From NCBI GenBank assembly GCA_015056795.1, contig SVFO01000003.1, positions 78,987 to 142,986 of the forward strand: 64,000 nt of DNA, given 5' to 3'. Each line of letters begins with the position of its first letter. Within the stretch, counting starts at the first letter, position 1. This document shows, piece after piece, positions 53,588 through 63,686 of the stretch. Below the pieces are notes generated by a model. The model was not told the DNA's origin and searched no databases. It worked only from the letters and a program-made list of their open reading frames with translations. The stretch comes from Lachnospiraceae bacterium. GTDB taxonomy: Bacteria; Bacillota; Clostridia; Lachnospirales; Lachnospiraceae. Both the position numbers and the translations under genes were made by a program.

Positions 53588-55009
53588 TTATGCTGCTTTC
53601 TTCAATTTCTTCTTGGCTACTGCCGTGCAGACGGATCTGCCAACAACGAAGATACATAAGCCAAGTGCAAAGATGCATCCTGCGATAATCCCGCCGTTCT
53701 TACATAAAGGATTTGCAAATGCATCAACGAAGGTGCTTCCCAGCTTCTTGTATTTCAGGTAACCGATCAATATTGCAACGTCAAGGACAATGCCTGACAG
53801 CATAAAGGTCATTCCGATGAAGGAATAGCCGCTGTGCTTGGTCTTGCGGTGAAGAATGAGCACTAAGATCGTCAATACTGTTGCAATTGCCACGGCAATT
53901 GCCAATGCCGTTACGGAAAGAACAAACAGCACGAGATCCAAGGACATGCCCAGGGATTTTTCAATGAACTCAGGCGTTACCTCATCCGTTCCAAGATCCT
54001 TGAAGGCATTCGCAATGTCTACGTCATACACCTTGTTTTCGCCAGTCGCTGGATCCTTATAGATAAAGGAGAAACCAGTCAGCTCAAGGATGTCATCATT
54101 GTGCTTCTCAATGAACTTAATGAAATCCTTCTTGGTAATCGCATCCGGTTCCTTGCCAGTCATAAAGTAGTTTACGTAACCTACCAAGATATCCGTGATC
54201 TCTTCCAGCAAATAGGGCTTTGCCAGGAACTTTTCCAGATCCTTCTTCTGAATGCCAGCCGTTTTCTCGAAATTAAATCCGCTGGCATCTTCCAGGAAAT
54301 CAACCAGTGACTTAGCCTCACCGCCCTTTAAGTCTGGCATGGTGAGCTGCGTCACGTCCATCTTTTCCATCGTGCTTCTCAGATTCTTCTCCGACAAGCA
54401 AATTCTCAGGGTTCCAAGCACGCCAGCAAATACCGTTGTCAGGAAGATCAACAGGCACAGCAGAATGGACAGAAATACCTTTCCGCCTGACGGCTTCGGA
54501 TGAAGCCCTTTCTTTTTCTCCTTTGCCGTTGCCTTCTTGTCAGATGCAGGCTGTGATACTGGCGCAGGTTGCGGTGCCGGTGCTGTTTGCGCGGGTTGCG
54601 GTGCCGGTGCGGCTTGCGCGGGTTGCGGTGCCGGCGCTGGTTGCGCTTCCGCCGTCTTATTTACTTCCGCTGCCGGCTCAGGGGTTACCTGAACCGGAGC
54701 CTCTTCTGCCTTCGTCTCAACGGGCTTCTCTTCCGCCTTTGCATCTGCGGGCTTCTCTTCTTCCTTTACTTCTACAGGCTTTTCTTCCGCCTTTACTTCT
54801 ACGGGCTTTTCTTCCGCCTTTACTTCCACAGGCTTCTCTTCCGCCTTTACTTCCACAGGCTTCTCTTCTGCCTTTGCCTCTACAGGCTTTTCCTCTGCCT
54901 TTACCTCCGCGGGTTTTTCTTCCGTAGCTTCGCGAGCGATCTTTGTTCCGCAGTTGGGGCAAAATAATATGTCGTCATCTAAACGCGTTCCACAGTTTGT
55001 ACAAAACAT
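53588..55009 (-). CDS. Zinc-ribbon protein with EKPVE repeats and four membrane helices
   Basis: Residues 3-22 are a double-CxxC zinc ribbon. Residues about 30-105 consist of eight nine-residue units of the EEKPVEVKA type, followed by an Ala/Pro/Gln-rich part. A first helix lies near 175-198. An outside part of about 160 residues follows, then three more helices (about 355-380, 395-415, 430-455) and a basic end. No catalytic motif is seen. Its organisation parallels the next gene upstream, so the two may act together. The start follows GGGAGAG. Confidence 0.85.
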   Translation of the reverse strand: MFCTNCGTRLDDDILFCPNCGTKIAREATEEKPAEVKAEEKPVEAKAEEKPVEVKAEEKPVEVKAEEKPVEVKAEEKPVEVKEEEKPADAKAEEKPVETKAEEAPVQVTPEPAAEVNKTAEAQPAPAPQPAQAAPAPQPAQTAPAPQPAPVSQPASDKKATAKEKKKGLHPKPSGGKVFLSILLCLLIFLTTVFAGVLGTLRICLSEKNLRSTMEKMDVTQLTMPDLKGGEAKSLVDFLEDASGFNFEKTAGIQKKDLEKFLAKPYLLEEITDILVGYVNYFMTGKEPDAITKKDFIKFIEKHNDDILELTGFSFIYKDPATGENKVYDVDIANAFKDLGTDEVTPEFIEKSLGMSLDLVLFVLSVTALAIAVAIATVLTILVLILHRKTKHSGYSFIGMTFMLSGIVLDVAILIGYLKYKKLGSTFVDAFANPLCKNGGIIAGCIFALGLCIFVVGRSVCTAVAKKKLKKAA

Positions 55010-55045
55010 GGATTCTCTCTCCCTCCTCTGCCGTATGCTCTAAGC

Positions 55046-56854
55046 TTAGTATGCCAGCAAAATAGCGCTTACCTCTTCATCCAACTTCACGGGCTTTCCA
55101 CCCTTGTAGAGATAGAGCTCACCTCTATAGTACTTGGTGCTATAATCATACAGATAAAGAACATAACCATTGGAAAGCACTACAGGGCTATAAACGTCAT
55201 CTGCAATCTTCTTAGGCTTGCCGCCATTCTTGCTGACCTTCAAAGTACCGACATTCTTACTATAGTCAACATAATAGTAGATCTGCTTTGTCTTCTCACA
55301 GAACTGAATGCCAGAGGTGTAAACGTCGGAATCTACCTTTTTCTTGTTAAAGTAAAGATCTCCTGCGCCCTTGCTGCAATCCTTGAAATAAATCACGTTC
55401 TTGCCATCAGGCAATCCAAAGCCTGTAGCCACTTCCGTGTCATACTTCTCTACCTTGCCTACCTTCGATCCAGAAATGGTTCCGCGATACATGTCGCCCT
55501 CATCGCCATCCTTATTCAGGTCTGCAACATAATAGAATGCCTTGCCATCTTCCTGGAATCTAACTCTTGTCACGTCCGTCTGCTCAAGCTCACTAACAGC
55601 TGCCTTTACTGCGACATAGTAAGTATCCTTTGAGCTTCCCTCAGACTCCCTTGCGGAATAAGCGATAACGGGAGCTTCCACAGAGAAAGAGATGACGTCA
55701 TCCAAATACTCAGCAACCTTTTCGGCCTCCTTACCATTGAAGAAATACAGAACACGACTGTCATCCTTCTTTACATAGTAAGCCTGACCATTCTTGTATA
55801 CATAAGCGACATAATAGATGTCTGAAGCAATCTTTTCCTTATCCTTGGAACCAACCTTCTTGTATAAGGTATCATCCTTCACATAGTAAACAGTCTTATC
55901 ATAAACTGCTTCCAGATCGTCCACTTCGCTGTCCAGTTTCTCACTGTCCTTCTTGTTCCAGGTATACAGCTCTCCAGATTTCTTGAGATATACGACCCTG
56001 CTGCCATCATCGCTTACCTTATATCTGCTAACCTCGGAAGCGATCTTGGATTTCTCTTCCTTTTTGATATTATACTGATAAAGATCTCCAGAGGTCTTGA
56101 TATAGGTAACAAGCGTTGATGCTTCATTGATGTAATAAGTTCTGACGGAGGAATCCATCTTGATGGGCTCCTTCTTAGGCTTATTAACATATCTATAGTA
56201 CAGGGTTGTTCCGTCACCAGATCGCTCCAGCTTATCAGGGAAGAACAAAATCTTTCCATCCTTGGACAGCTCACATTTTGTGATCAGGTCACTACGGCCC
56301 ACTAAATCTTCCGTATCCATGTCGCCATCCTTGGAAAGCTTTGCGGTAATCTGCCAGGAGCCCTTCGCCTTCAGGTTGGTATACATGATCTCCTTATCCT
56401 TCAGATAAAGGGCATATGCTTTTCCACCCTTCTTTCCAGAGAACAGGCTGATCACCAAGAACAGGAACACGATGGCTGCTGCTCCGATGCAAACATATTT
56501 GATCCATGTATTAGGCTTCTTCTCCTCGCCTTCTGCCTTAGGCTCTTCCGCCTTAGGTGCTTCTGCTTTAGGGGCCTCTGCCTTGGGTGCCTCCGCCTTA
56601 GGCTCCTCTGTCTTAGGGGCCTCTGCCTTGGGTGCCTCTGCCTTAGCTTCTTCTGCCTTAGGGGCCTCTGCCTTGGGTGCCTCTGCCTTAGCTTCTTCTG
56701 CCTTAGGGGCCTCTGCCTTGGGTGCTTCCGCCTTAGGCTCCTCTGCCTTAAGCTCTTCTGCCTTCGGCTTTACGTCTGCCAGCGGCGTTCCGCACTTGCT
56801 ACAGAACTTTGTACCATCGGCAAGTTCCTTCCCACACTTCGGACATACTATCAT
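55046..56854 (-). CDS. Zinc-ribbon protein with EAPKA repeats and outside beta domain
   Basis: Residues 4-23 are a zinc ribbon (CPKCG, CSKCG). Residues about 30-110 are a chain of five-residue EAPKA/EEPKA units, about 15 of them. A membrane helix follows at about 121-142. The remaining 450 residues are beta-rich, with recurring short Tyr/Lys/Asp units (YTWNKKDSEKL, YYVKDDTLYKKVG) like a propeller. It should be anchored with the ribbon inside and the beta domain outside. The function is unknown. GGAGG precedes the start, and the EKPVE-repeat gene starts 36 bases after its stop. Confidence 0.85.
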   Translation of the reverse strand: MIVCPKCGKELADGTKFCSKCGTPLADVKPKAEELKAEEPKAEAPKAEAPKAEEAKAEAPKAEAPKAEEAKAEAPKAEAPKTEEPKAEAPKAEAPKAEAPKAEEPKAEGEEKKPNTWIKYVCIGAAAIVFLFLVISLFSGKKGGKAYALYLKDKEIMYTNLKAKGSWQITAKLSKDGDMDTEDLVGRSDLITKCELSKDGKILFFPDKLERSGDGTTLYYRYVNKPKKEPIKMDSSVRTYYINEASTLVTYIKTSGDLYQYNIKKEEKSKIASEVSRYKVSDDGSRVVYLKKSGELYTWNKKDSEKLDSEVDDLEAVYDKTVYYVKDDTLYKKVGSKDKEKIASDIYYVAYVYKNGQAYYVKKDDSRVLYFFNGKEAEKVAEYLDDVISFSVEAPVIAYSARESEGSSKDTYYVAVKAAVSELEQTDVTRVRFQEDGKAFYYVADLNKDGDEGDMYRGTISGSKVGKVEKYDTEVATGFGLPDGKNVIYFKDCSKGAGDLYFNKKKVDSDVYTSGIQFCEKTKQIYYYVDYSKNVGTLKVSKNGGKPKKIADDVYSPVVLSNGYVLYLYDYSTKYYRGELYLYKGGKPVKLDEEVSAILLAY

Positions 56855-56896
56855 TTGTTTTTCCCTCCGTCATTTCGAATTCTATTGATTGTTTTA

Positions 56897-57586
56897 TTAC
56901 TTACCAGATTCCAATGCCTTATAGGTTACTGCTGCCAAAGCCGCGCCAACCAAAGGCCCTACGATAAATACCCATACGCATGCGATGGCATCCGCAGTAC
57001 CGTTGCAGATCGATGCAACGATTGCAGGACCAAGGCTTCTTGCAGGGTTTACGGAAGTGCCAGTCAGGCCAATACCCAAAATGTGCACTAGCACAAGGGT
57101 AAGACCAATTACCAGACCACCGAAGGAACCATGATTTGCCTTTTTGGAAGTAACGCCAAGGATGGCAATCACAAAGATAAATGTCAAAACGATTTCTACC
57201 AGAAGACCTGCCACATAGCTTCCGTGAACTCCATCAAGACCATTTGCTCCAAACCCGCCCGTCTCTATGCCGCCAAGTCCAAAGATGGCTGCCAGGATGC
57301 CGCTGCCAACCAACGCGCCGATGCACTGAGCAATCACGTACTGGATAAACTCGTTTACCTTCATGCCGCCCGTCATCAGGACACCCAACGACACCGCGGG
57401 ATTGATGTGGCAACCAGAGATGTTTCCGATGCTGTACGCCATGGCTACGATCGTCAGACCAAATGCCAGTGCGGTCAGGATATATCCGCCACCCTGTTCG
57501 GCGCTACATCCCACAAGCATCGCCGTACCACAACCGCAAACAACCAGTACACAGGTTCCAATACATTCTGCTACTAACTTTTTCAT
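56897..57586 (-). CDS. Aquaporin (MIP family)
   Basis: This six-helix channel for water or small solutes carries both NPA boxes: HINPAVSLG at about 64-72 and VNPARSLG at about 177-184. The selectivity filter has H (half-helix region GTSVNPARSLG) as in AqpZ-like members. The 229-residue length is normal. GGGGGA lies close to the ATG. It sits just upstream of the zinc-ribbon genes, with a 42-base gap. Confidence 0.9.
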   Translation of the reverse strand: MKKLVAECIGTCVLVVCGCGTAMLVGCSAEQGGGYILTALAFGLTIVAMAYSIGNISGCHINPAVSLGVLMTGGMKVNEFIQYVIAQCIGALVGSGILAAIFGLGGIETGGFGANGLDGVHGSYVAGLLVEIVLTFIFVIAILGVTSKKANHGSFGGLVIGLTLVLVHILGIGLTGTSVNPARSLGPAIVASICNGTADAIACVWVFIVGPLVGAALAAVTYKALESGK

Positions 57587-57702
57587 ATCCCCCTACCTTT
57601 CCGCCGCATTCTAACGGCCTCATGTTTTGCTGATGGCCAACGCTTCAGTCCTTATGTCCAATTTTCCTCAGCGCGCCCTCGCGATTATTCTATCACGTTC
57701 CA

Positions 57703-58959
57703 TCATTTGCAACAAGTTCTTTTTTGGTTTGCATAAGTTTCCACGAGACGCACCAAAAGCTCCGTCGTCTTCTCCATGCCCTGCACGTGAACATACTCAA
57801 ATCTGCTGTGATAATTTGCACCTCCCGTGCAAAGATTCGGACACGGCAATCCCAGGAAGGACAGCCTTGCGCCATCCGTGCCGCCGCGGATCGGCATGAC
57901 CTTCGGAACAATTCCAAGCTCCTCCATGGCTGCCTCAGCATTCTCCACAAGATGCATGGAAGACGCCAAAACCTCGCGCATGTTGTAATAGGAATCCTTC
58001 AGCTCTACCTCAACCGTTCCCTCGCCATACTTGCGATTTAAGAATGCAGCACATTCCAGGAAAAATGCCTTTTTCTTTTCAAAGAGCTCCTTGTCATGAT
58101 CACGAATAATATAATCGCAGACCGTCTTGTCCACGCAACCGCTGATCTGGTCCAAATGATAGAAGCCTTCATAGCCCTCCGTATACATCGGATTCTCAAA
58201 GGTCGGCAACAGGCTCTGGAATTCCTGTGCGATCAAAATCGCATTCTTCATCTTCCCCTTCGCACTGCCTGGATGCGTGTTCCTACCGTTGACAATCAGC
58301 TTTGCCCCTGCAGCATTGAAGTTCTCATACTCCAGCTCACCTAAGGCTCCGCCGTCCACGGTATAAGCGAAATCTGCGCCAAAGAGCTCCAGGTTAAAGT
58401 GATCAGGCCCGCACCCAATCTCCTCATCTGGCGTAAATCCAATGCGCAACTTTCCATGACCAATCTCAGGGTATTTCAGCAGGAATGCCGCCATCGTCAT
58501 AATCTCCGCAACACCCGCCTTGTCATCTGCGCCAAGAAGCGTCGTTCCGTCCGTCACAACCAGGGACTCCCCCTCCAGCTCAGCAAGCTCAGGGAACTCC
58601 TCCACCCTCATGACAATCTGCTTTTTCTTATTCAGCACAATATCCTTGCCATCATACTTCTTGATCAGCTTCGGCTTTACGCCTGCGCCCGACACGGCAG
58701 GTGAAGTATCCATGTGCGCGATAAATCCAAGCGTCGGTGCCTTCTCATAACCAGCCGTTGCAGGAATCGTTGCATAGACATAGCAGTGCTTCTTGTCATA
58801 CGTGATCTCCTTCGCACCCATCTCCTTCAGCTCTGCGGCAAGCAGCTTCGCAAGGTCATGCTGCTTCGCCGTACTGGGACTCGTTCCCGTACCTTCATCC
58901 GATTGCGTATCCACCTGCACATACCTCAAAAATCGCTCCAACGGATTCAATTTCTCCAT
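57703..58959 (-). CDS. pepT: Peptidase T
   Basis: It removes the N-terminal residue from tripeptides with two zinc ions in the cytosol. [12 protein letters not shown] carries the first His-Asp, [13 protein letters not shown] the bridging Asp, and [13 protein letters not shown] the catalytic and metal Glu. The 418-residue length is normal. The start has GGGAGG eight bases upstream; an upstream reading to 58980 is less likely. Confidence 0.95.
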   Translation of the reverse strand: MEKLNPLERFLRYVQVDTQSDEGTGTSPSTAKQHDLAKLLAAELKEMGAKEITYDKKHCYVYATIPATAGYEKAPTLGFIAHMDTSPAVSGAGVKPKLIKKYDGKDIVLNKKKQIVMRVEEFPELAELEGESLVVTDGTTLLGADDKAGVAEIMTMAAFLLKYPEIGHGKLRIGFTPDEEIGCGPDHFNLELFGADFAYTVDGGALGELEYENFNAAGAKLIVNGRNTHPGSAKGKMKNAILIAQEFQSLLPTFENPMYTEGYEGFYHLDQISGCVDKTVCDYIIRDHDKELFEKKKAFFLECAAFLNRKYGEGTVEVELKDSYYNMREVLASSMHLVENAEAAMEELGIVPKVMPIRGGTDGARLSFLGLPCPNLCTGGANYHSRFEYVHVQGMEKTTELLVRLVETYANQKRTCCK

Positions 58960-59073
58960 CCCGTATCCTCCCTTTTTCATGATTCATTCAAAGCACAGAG
59001 ACTTGCTTGACAGTCCACCGTCAAACAAATAAATCAATATATATTTTAACTCTAAACGCCATAAACGTAAATA

Positions 59074-59105
59074 AAAAAATCCCAACAATTCTGTTGGGAT
59101 TTTCT
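59074..59105 (-). terminator. Terminator of the ABC exporter operon
   Basis: AAAATCCCAACA pairs with TGTTGGGATTTT around a small loop with Ts after it on the minus strand. Confidence 0.9.
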
Positions 59106-59115
59106 CGTTGAATCT

Positions 59116-61077
59116 TTAAGCCGAAACCGTGCTGCCTGTATAGAGCTGATAGTACTTACCCTTCTCCGCCAGCAGTTCTTCATGGTTGCCGCGCTCGATA
59201 ATGCGGCCCTGCTCCATAACCATGATGCAGTCGCTGTTCTGAATCGTGGAAAGTCTGTGTGCAATGACAAATGTTGTTCTGCCATGCATCAGCTTATCCA
59301 TGCCGTCCTGCACGATCTTCTCGGTTCTGGTATCAATGGAGGAGGTTGCCTCATCCAGAATCAGTACGGGAGGATCCGCAATTGCCGCACGGGCGATGGC
59401 AAGGAGCTGTCTCTGACCTTGGCTCAGGTTTGCGCCGTTCCCGGTCAGCACCGTGTCATAGCCATTTGGAAGCTGACGAATAAAGGTGTCTGCATTTGCA
59501 AGCTTTGCCGCCGCGATGATCTCTTCATCCGTTGCATCCAGCTTACCAAAGCGAATATTATCCTTTACGGTTGCCGTAAAGAGGTTGGTCTCCTGTAATA
59601 CAATACCCAAGGACCTTCTCAAATCTGCCTTCTTAATCTTGTTGACATTGATTCCGTCATACCGAATCTTACCATCCTGAATGTCATAGAAGCGATTGAT
59701 CAGGTTTGTAATGGTTGTCTTTCCTGCGCCAGTCGATCCAACGAAGGCGATCTTCTGACCGGGCTTTGCAAACAGCTTAATGTCATGCAGCACCATCTTC
59801 TCGTCCGTATAACCGAAGTCCACGCCATCGAAGACGACCTCACCCTTCAGAGGCACGTAGGTCACGCTGCCGTCTGCCTGATGTGTGTGCTTCCAGGCCC
59901 AAAGGCCCGTGCGCTCCGTGCTCTCCACCAGCTGGCCGCGCTCCTCCTTGGCATTGACCAGGGTAACATATCCCTCGTCCACCTCGGGCTTTTGATCCAG
60001 CAGGTCAAAGACTCTCTTCGCACCAGCCATTGCCATGACGATGGAATTCATCTGCATGCTCACCTGATTAATGGGCATGTTGAAACTTCTGTTCAAGGTC
60101 AGGAAAGCCGTCAGGCCGCCGACGGTAAATCCGCCAATGCCATTCAGCGCAAGCGCGCCGCCCACGCAGGCGCAGAGCACATACGAAACCGTGCCGAGCT
60201 GCGCATTGATGGGCATCATGATATTTGCAAACTTATTTGCCTTATAGGCGCTGTCAAAGAGCTCATTATTCAGCTCCTTGAAATCCTCCAGGTTTCTGTT
60301 CTCGTGACAGAAGACCTTCACCACCTTCTGCCCGCTCATCATCTCTTCAATGTAGCCATTGACCAGTCCAAGGTTTCTCTGCTGTGCCACAAAGTTCTTG
60401 CTGGACAGTCCTGCAATCTTACCGGAGGTAAAGAGCATGACGGCTACCATCACGATGGTAAGAGCCGTCAGCGGAACGCTCAGGACGATCATTGCGATTA
60501 AGGTTGAGACAACGGTGATCACGGAGTTAAACATCTGCGGCATGCTCTGGCTGATCATCTGGCGAAGCGTGTCAACGTCATTCGTATAAAGTGACATGAT
60601 GTCACCGTGTGCATGCGTGTCAAAGTACTTGATGGGAAGCTTTTCCATGTGCTCAAACATCTCATTACGAAGCCTTTTCATGGTACCCTGCGTCACCACC
60701 AAAAGGATACGTGCCTGTGCGTAAGCACAGACAATGCCTAAGGCGTAAAAGATCACCACGCGCATCATCGCGTTCATCAGTCCCGTATAATCAGGCGTCT
60801 GCCCTGCCTGCGCTGCCTGAAACAAGGGACGAATGTAATCATCGATCAAAGTCTTCGTGAACATGGTACCCTGCAGGTTTGCAAGCACGCTTCCAACGAT
60901 GCAGATCGCCACCATGATCCAGTGGAACCAATAATACTTTCCCACGTAAGCCACCAATCGCATAAAAATCTTTCCGGCATTTTCTACCTTGGGGCCCTTT
61001 ACGCCTCTGGGCGGTCTTCCGCCCGGGCCACGACCACTACCCATTTTTGCCGTAGGTTCAGGTCTCTTAACTGCCAT
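59116..61077 (-). CDS. ABC exporter half-transporter, active-site partner
   Basis: This is a six-helix type I exporter fused to an ATPase. A Gly/Arg/Pro-rich head precedes the helices. Walker A is GSTGAGKTT, the signature LSQGQRQLLAIARA, and Walker B VLILDEATSSID keeps the catalytic Glu. A segment of about 40 residues (near WAWKHTHQADGSVTYV) is inserted before the ATPase. At 653 residues it is longer than usual. Its start overlaps the partner's stop by one base (TAATG), so the two should form a heterodimer that pumps drugs or lipids. Confidence 0.93.
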   Translation of the reverse strand: MAVKRPEPTAKMGSGRGPGGRPPRGVKGPKVENAGKIFMRLVAYVGKYYWFHWIMVAICIVGSVLANLQGTMFTKTLIDDYIRPLFQAAQAGQTPDYTGLMNAMMRVVIFYALGIVCAYAQARILLVVTQGTMKRLRNEMFEHMEKLPIKYFDTHAHGDIMSLYTNDVDTLRQMISQSMPQMFNSVITVVSTLIAMIVLSVPLTALTIVMVAVMLFTSGKIAGLSSKNFVAQQRNLGLVNGYIEEMMSGQKVVKVFCHENRNLEDFKELNNELFDSAYKANKFANIMMPINAQLGTVSYVLCACVGGALALNGIGGFTVGGLTAFLTLNRSFNMPINQVSMQMNSIVMAMAGAKRVFDLLDQKPEVDEGYVTLVNAKEERGQLVESTERTGLWAWKHTHQADGSVTYVPLKGEVVFDGVDFGYTDEKMVLHDIKLFAKPGQKIAFVGSTGAGKTTITNLINRFYDIQDGKIRYDGINVNKIKKADLRRSLGIVLQETNLFTATVKDNIRFGKLDATDEEIIAAAKLANADTFIRQLPNGYDTVLTGNGANLSQGQRQLLAIARAAIADPPVLILDEATSSIDTRTEKIVQDGMDKLMHGRTTFVIAHRLSTIQNSDCIMVMEQGRIIERGNHEELLAEKGKYYQLYTGSTVSA

Positions 61078-62828
61078 TAGTGCTCACCTCCATTCTCATC
61101 AAAATCACGATTACCGCCGGTCTGTGCCTCATAAACGTCGCGGTAAATTTCATTGTTTGCAAGCAGTTCCTCATGCGTTCCGATGCCGTCCACCTTACCG
61201 TCATTCATGACGATGATGCGATCAGCATGCTCCACGCTGGAAATACGCTGTGCAATGATCAGCTTCGTCGTATTCGGAATTTCCTCAGCGAACGCCTTCC
61301 GGATCTTTGCATCCGTTGCCGTGTCACATGCACTCGTACTGTCATCCAAAATCAGGATCTTCGGCTTCTTCAAAAGCGCCCTGGCGATACAAAGTCTCTG
61401 CTTTTGACCGCCGGAAACATTGGAGCCGCCCTGCTCTATGTAAGTATTGTAGCCCTCAGGCATTCTCTCGATGAACTCATCCGCGCAGGCCATCTTACAA
61501 GCCCTGATGCACTCCTCCTCGGTTGCGTTCTCATCACCCCAGCGAAGGTTATCCAGAACCGTACCATAAAACAGCTCGTTCTTTTGGAGCACCACGGAAA
61601 CCTGATTCCGGAGCACCTCAAGATCATAGCTTCTGACATCCTTTCCGCCGACAAGAACAGCTCCCTGCGAAACGTCATACAGTCTGCTGACAAGGTTTAC
61701 AAGACTGGTCTTGGAACTACCCGTTCCACCAATGATGCCAATGGTTTCGCCCGATGCAATCTTTAGATTGATGTTGTCAAGCACGGGAGTCTCAGAATGC
61801 TCATTATAACGGAAGGTTACGTGATCGAATACAATGCTGCCGTCCGCAACGTTCATCTCGGGATTTTCCGGATTCGTGATGGTCGGCTCCTCGGTCAGTA
61901 CCTCACAGATACGCCTTGCGCTGGCCATACTCATGGTGATCATAACGAATACCATGGAGAGCATCATCAGGTTCATCAGAATGTTCATGCAATAGGCAAG
62001 AAGCGTTGAAAGGTCGCCGAGCTGAAGCTCGCTGCTGACGATCATGTGTGCGCCGATCCAGCTGATGAGAAGGATACAAGTGTAAACGGTTGCCTGCATG
62101 AAGGGGCTGTTTAAGATAACCATCTTCTCAGCCTTTACGCCAAGGTCATGAACGTCGCCGCTGGCCTTCTTAAACTTTCCGATCTCATAGTCCTCACGAA
62201 CGTATGCCTTGACTACCCTCGCGGCGGTAACATTCTCCTGCGTGCTCTCATTCAGCGCATCATACTTTTCAAACAATTGTGAAAAATACTTCATCGCAAA
62301 CTTCATGATGATCGCAAGAATCATTCCCAAAATCAGAACTGCGATCAAATACACACTTGCGATCCTGGGGCTGACGAAGAATGACGCCGTCATGGCGATC
62401 ACAAGGCTGAACGGTGCGCGAATGCACATACGCAGAATCATTTGATAAGCATTTTGCAGGTTGCTGACGTCCGTGGTCAGTCTCGTCACAAGACCTGCCG
62501 TGGAAAACTTATCAATGTTTGCAAAAGAGAAGGTCTGAATCCTGGTAAACATGGCCTCTCTTAAATTCTTTGCAAATCCCGTGGCAGCTCGTGCGCCATA
62601 CTTTCCTCCCATGGCACCGGCATACAGTCCGACCACTGCCGCGATCAGCATCGCGCCGCCCATGAGATAGATGTGTGTCATGTTCCCCGCTTCGATTCCC
62701 TCATTGATGATGGAACCCATGAGCAGAGGAATCAATGTCTCCATTAAGACCTCCAAGATCATAAAACAAGGAGTCAAAATGGAATCTCTCTTAAATTCCT
62801 TTACCTGTTTTAATAATGTCTTTACCAT
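61077..62828 (-). CDS. ABC exporter half-transporter, degenerate-site partner
   Basis: This second half has the same layout at 583 residues. Its Walker A reads GGTGSSKTS, with Ser in place of the last Gly, and its Walker B ILILDDSTSACD has Asp where the catalytic Glu normally is. One degenerate site is typical of heterodimeric exporters such as BmrCD and TM287/288. The signature VSGGQKQRL is intact. AAGGG eight bases upstream sets the start. It follows the MarR gene. Confidence 0.93.
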   Translation of the reverse strand: MVKTLLKQVKEFKRDSILTPCFMILEVLMETLIPLLMGSIINEGIEAGNMTHIYLMGGAMLIAAVVGLYAGAMGGKYGARAATGFAKNLREAMFTRIQTFSFANIDKFSTAGLVTRLTTDVSNLQNAYQMILRMCIRAPFSLVIAMTASFFVSPRIASVYLIAVLILGMILAIIMKFAMKYFSQLFEKYDALNESTQENVTAARVVKAYVREDYEIGKFKKASGDVHDLGVKAEKMVILNSPFMQATVYTCILLISWIGAHMIVSSELQLGDLSTLLAYCMNILMNLMMLSMVFVMITMSMASARRICEVLTEEPTITNPENPEMNVADGSIVFDHVTFRYNEHSETPVLDNINLKIASGETIGIIGGTGSSKTSLVNLVSRLYDVSQGAVLVGGKDVRSYDLEVLRNQVSVVLQKNELFYGTVLDNLRWGDENATEEECIRACKMACADEFIERMPEGYNTYIEQGGSNVSGGQKQRLCIARALLKKPKILILDDSTSACDTATDAKIRKAFAEEIPNTTKLIIAQRISSVEHADRIIVMNDGKVDGIGTHEELLANNEIYRDVYEAQTGGNRDFDENGGEH

Positions 62829-62921
62829 CCTGTTACCCTTTCTTTCATTTGGAATACAATGTTCCAAATCTTGTTTGAACTTCCTTTCCAGCCTTACCTT
62901 CTAGTGAAATTACTTTATGTC

Positions 62922-63374
62922 TTAATCATGTTTCTCGAGATTCGCACGAATTTGATCCAGAATCCTAAGGAACTCCTCCTTCTCTGCGGGAGATATTCCC
63001 TCCTCCAGCTCCTTATGGAATCGCTCGATTTGATCCTTCACGCGAATATGGCGATCCTTTGCCTTGTCCGTCAGGACAATCTTCTTTAATCTTCCGTCGT
63101 TTGGCACTGACACTCTCTCGATTAGGCCCTTTTGCTCCATGTTCTGAAGCATGACCGTCGCCGTAGAACGCCGAATCTTAAACCATTTTTCAATGTCCTT
63201 TTGGAAGACATCCTGCGTCTGACTGTTTTGATAAATATAACCGATCACAGGCCCCTGAACGCCACCAAGATCCTCCAAACCATTCTCGGAAAATCTTTGA
63301 TTTAAGCTCCTTCGGATCAAGTTGTGAATCATTCCCAGCTCAAAACCGATCGCCCGATCCTGTTTTTCTCCCAT
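62922..63374 (-). CDS. MarR-family regulator
   Basis: The 150-residue winged-helix protein has the recognition region VFQKDIEKWFKIRRSTATVMLQNMEQKGLIERV and the wing VPNDGRLKKIVLT, with helices on either side for dimer formation. AAGGAG is well placed. The two ABC genes follow 93 bases later. Twin palindromes at its promoter suggest that it represses its own transcript, so a ligand would induce the exporter. Confidence 0.92.
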   Translation of the reverse strand: MGEKQDRAIGFELGMIHNLIRRSLNQRFSENGLEDLGGVQGPVIGYIYQNSQTQDVFQKDIEKWFKIRRSTATVMLQNMEQKGLIERVSVPNDGRLKKIVLTDKAKDRHIRVKDQIERFHKELEEGISPAEKEEFLRILDQIRANLEKHD

Positions 63375-63650
63375 GGCACGCTCCTTTCTGAATAAAATCA
63401 CTTCGTGATAAATTGATGCTCCATTTCGCTCGGCTCCAAATTAGCGAAGAATATTTCGTCGCAAGTACAGCGCCGCAAATATTCTTCGGTCGCCTCGTTT
63501 CATTTTGCATTTAGAATCGCTTCGCGATGTTTTAAACTCCATTCCACTCGGCTCCGTTTGGCGAAGAATATTTCGTCGCAAATTCAGCGCCGCAAATATT
63601 CTTCGGTCGCCTCGCTTCATTTCGTAATTTAATCGCTACGCGATAAAAAA
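63375..63650. repeat. Leader with two 118-bp direct repeats
   Basis: The stretch beginning CTCCATT at 63419 and the one at 63537 match for about 118 bases with scattered changes. Each holds an inverted pair GAAGAATATTT/AAATATTCTTC of 11 bp, and each is bordered by a copy of AATCRCTWCGYGAT (63398, 63513, 63631 or so) that forms a small hairpin. This is the 5' leader of the MarR-ABC transcript, with no gene in it. Confidence 0.75.
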
Positions 63651-63686
63651 TGTTAGATGGCTAACATTTTTGTTAGCCATCTAACA
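63651..63686. promoter_or_regulatory. Twin MarR operators
   Basis: TGTTAGATGGCTAACA (63651-63666) and TGTTAGCCATCTAACA (63671-63686) are two 16-bp palindromes 20 bases centre to centre, about two helical turns. The pair is itself symmetric. The first lies just past the predicted start of transcription and the second touches the -10 box. Confidence 0.75.

Noticed and set aside
54740..54900. Possible CRISPR-like repeats in 54.7-54.9 kb and 56.5-56.8 kb
   Set aside because: These tandem repeats are in frame inside the zinc-ribbon protein genes and encode EKPVE and EAPKA units. There are no spacers.
63419..63650. CRISPR array near the MarR gene
   Set aside because: There are only two repeats of 118 bp with no spacers between them.
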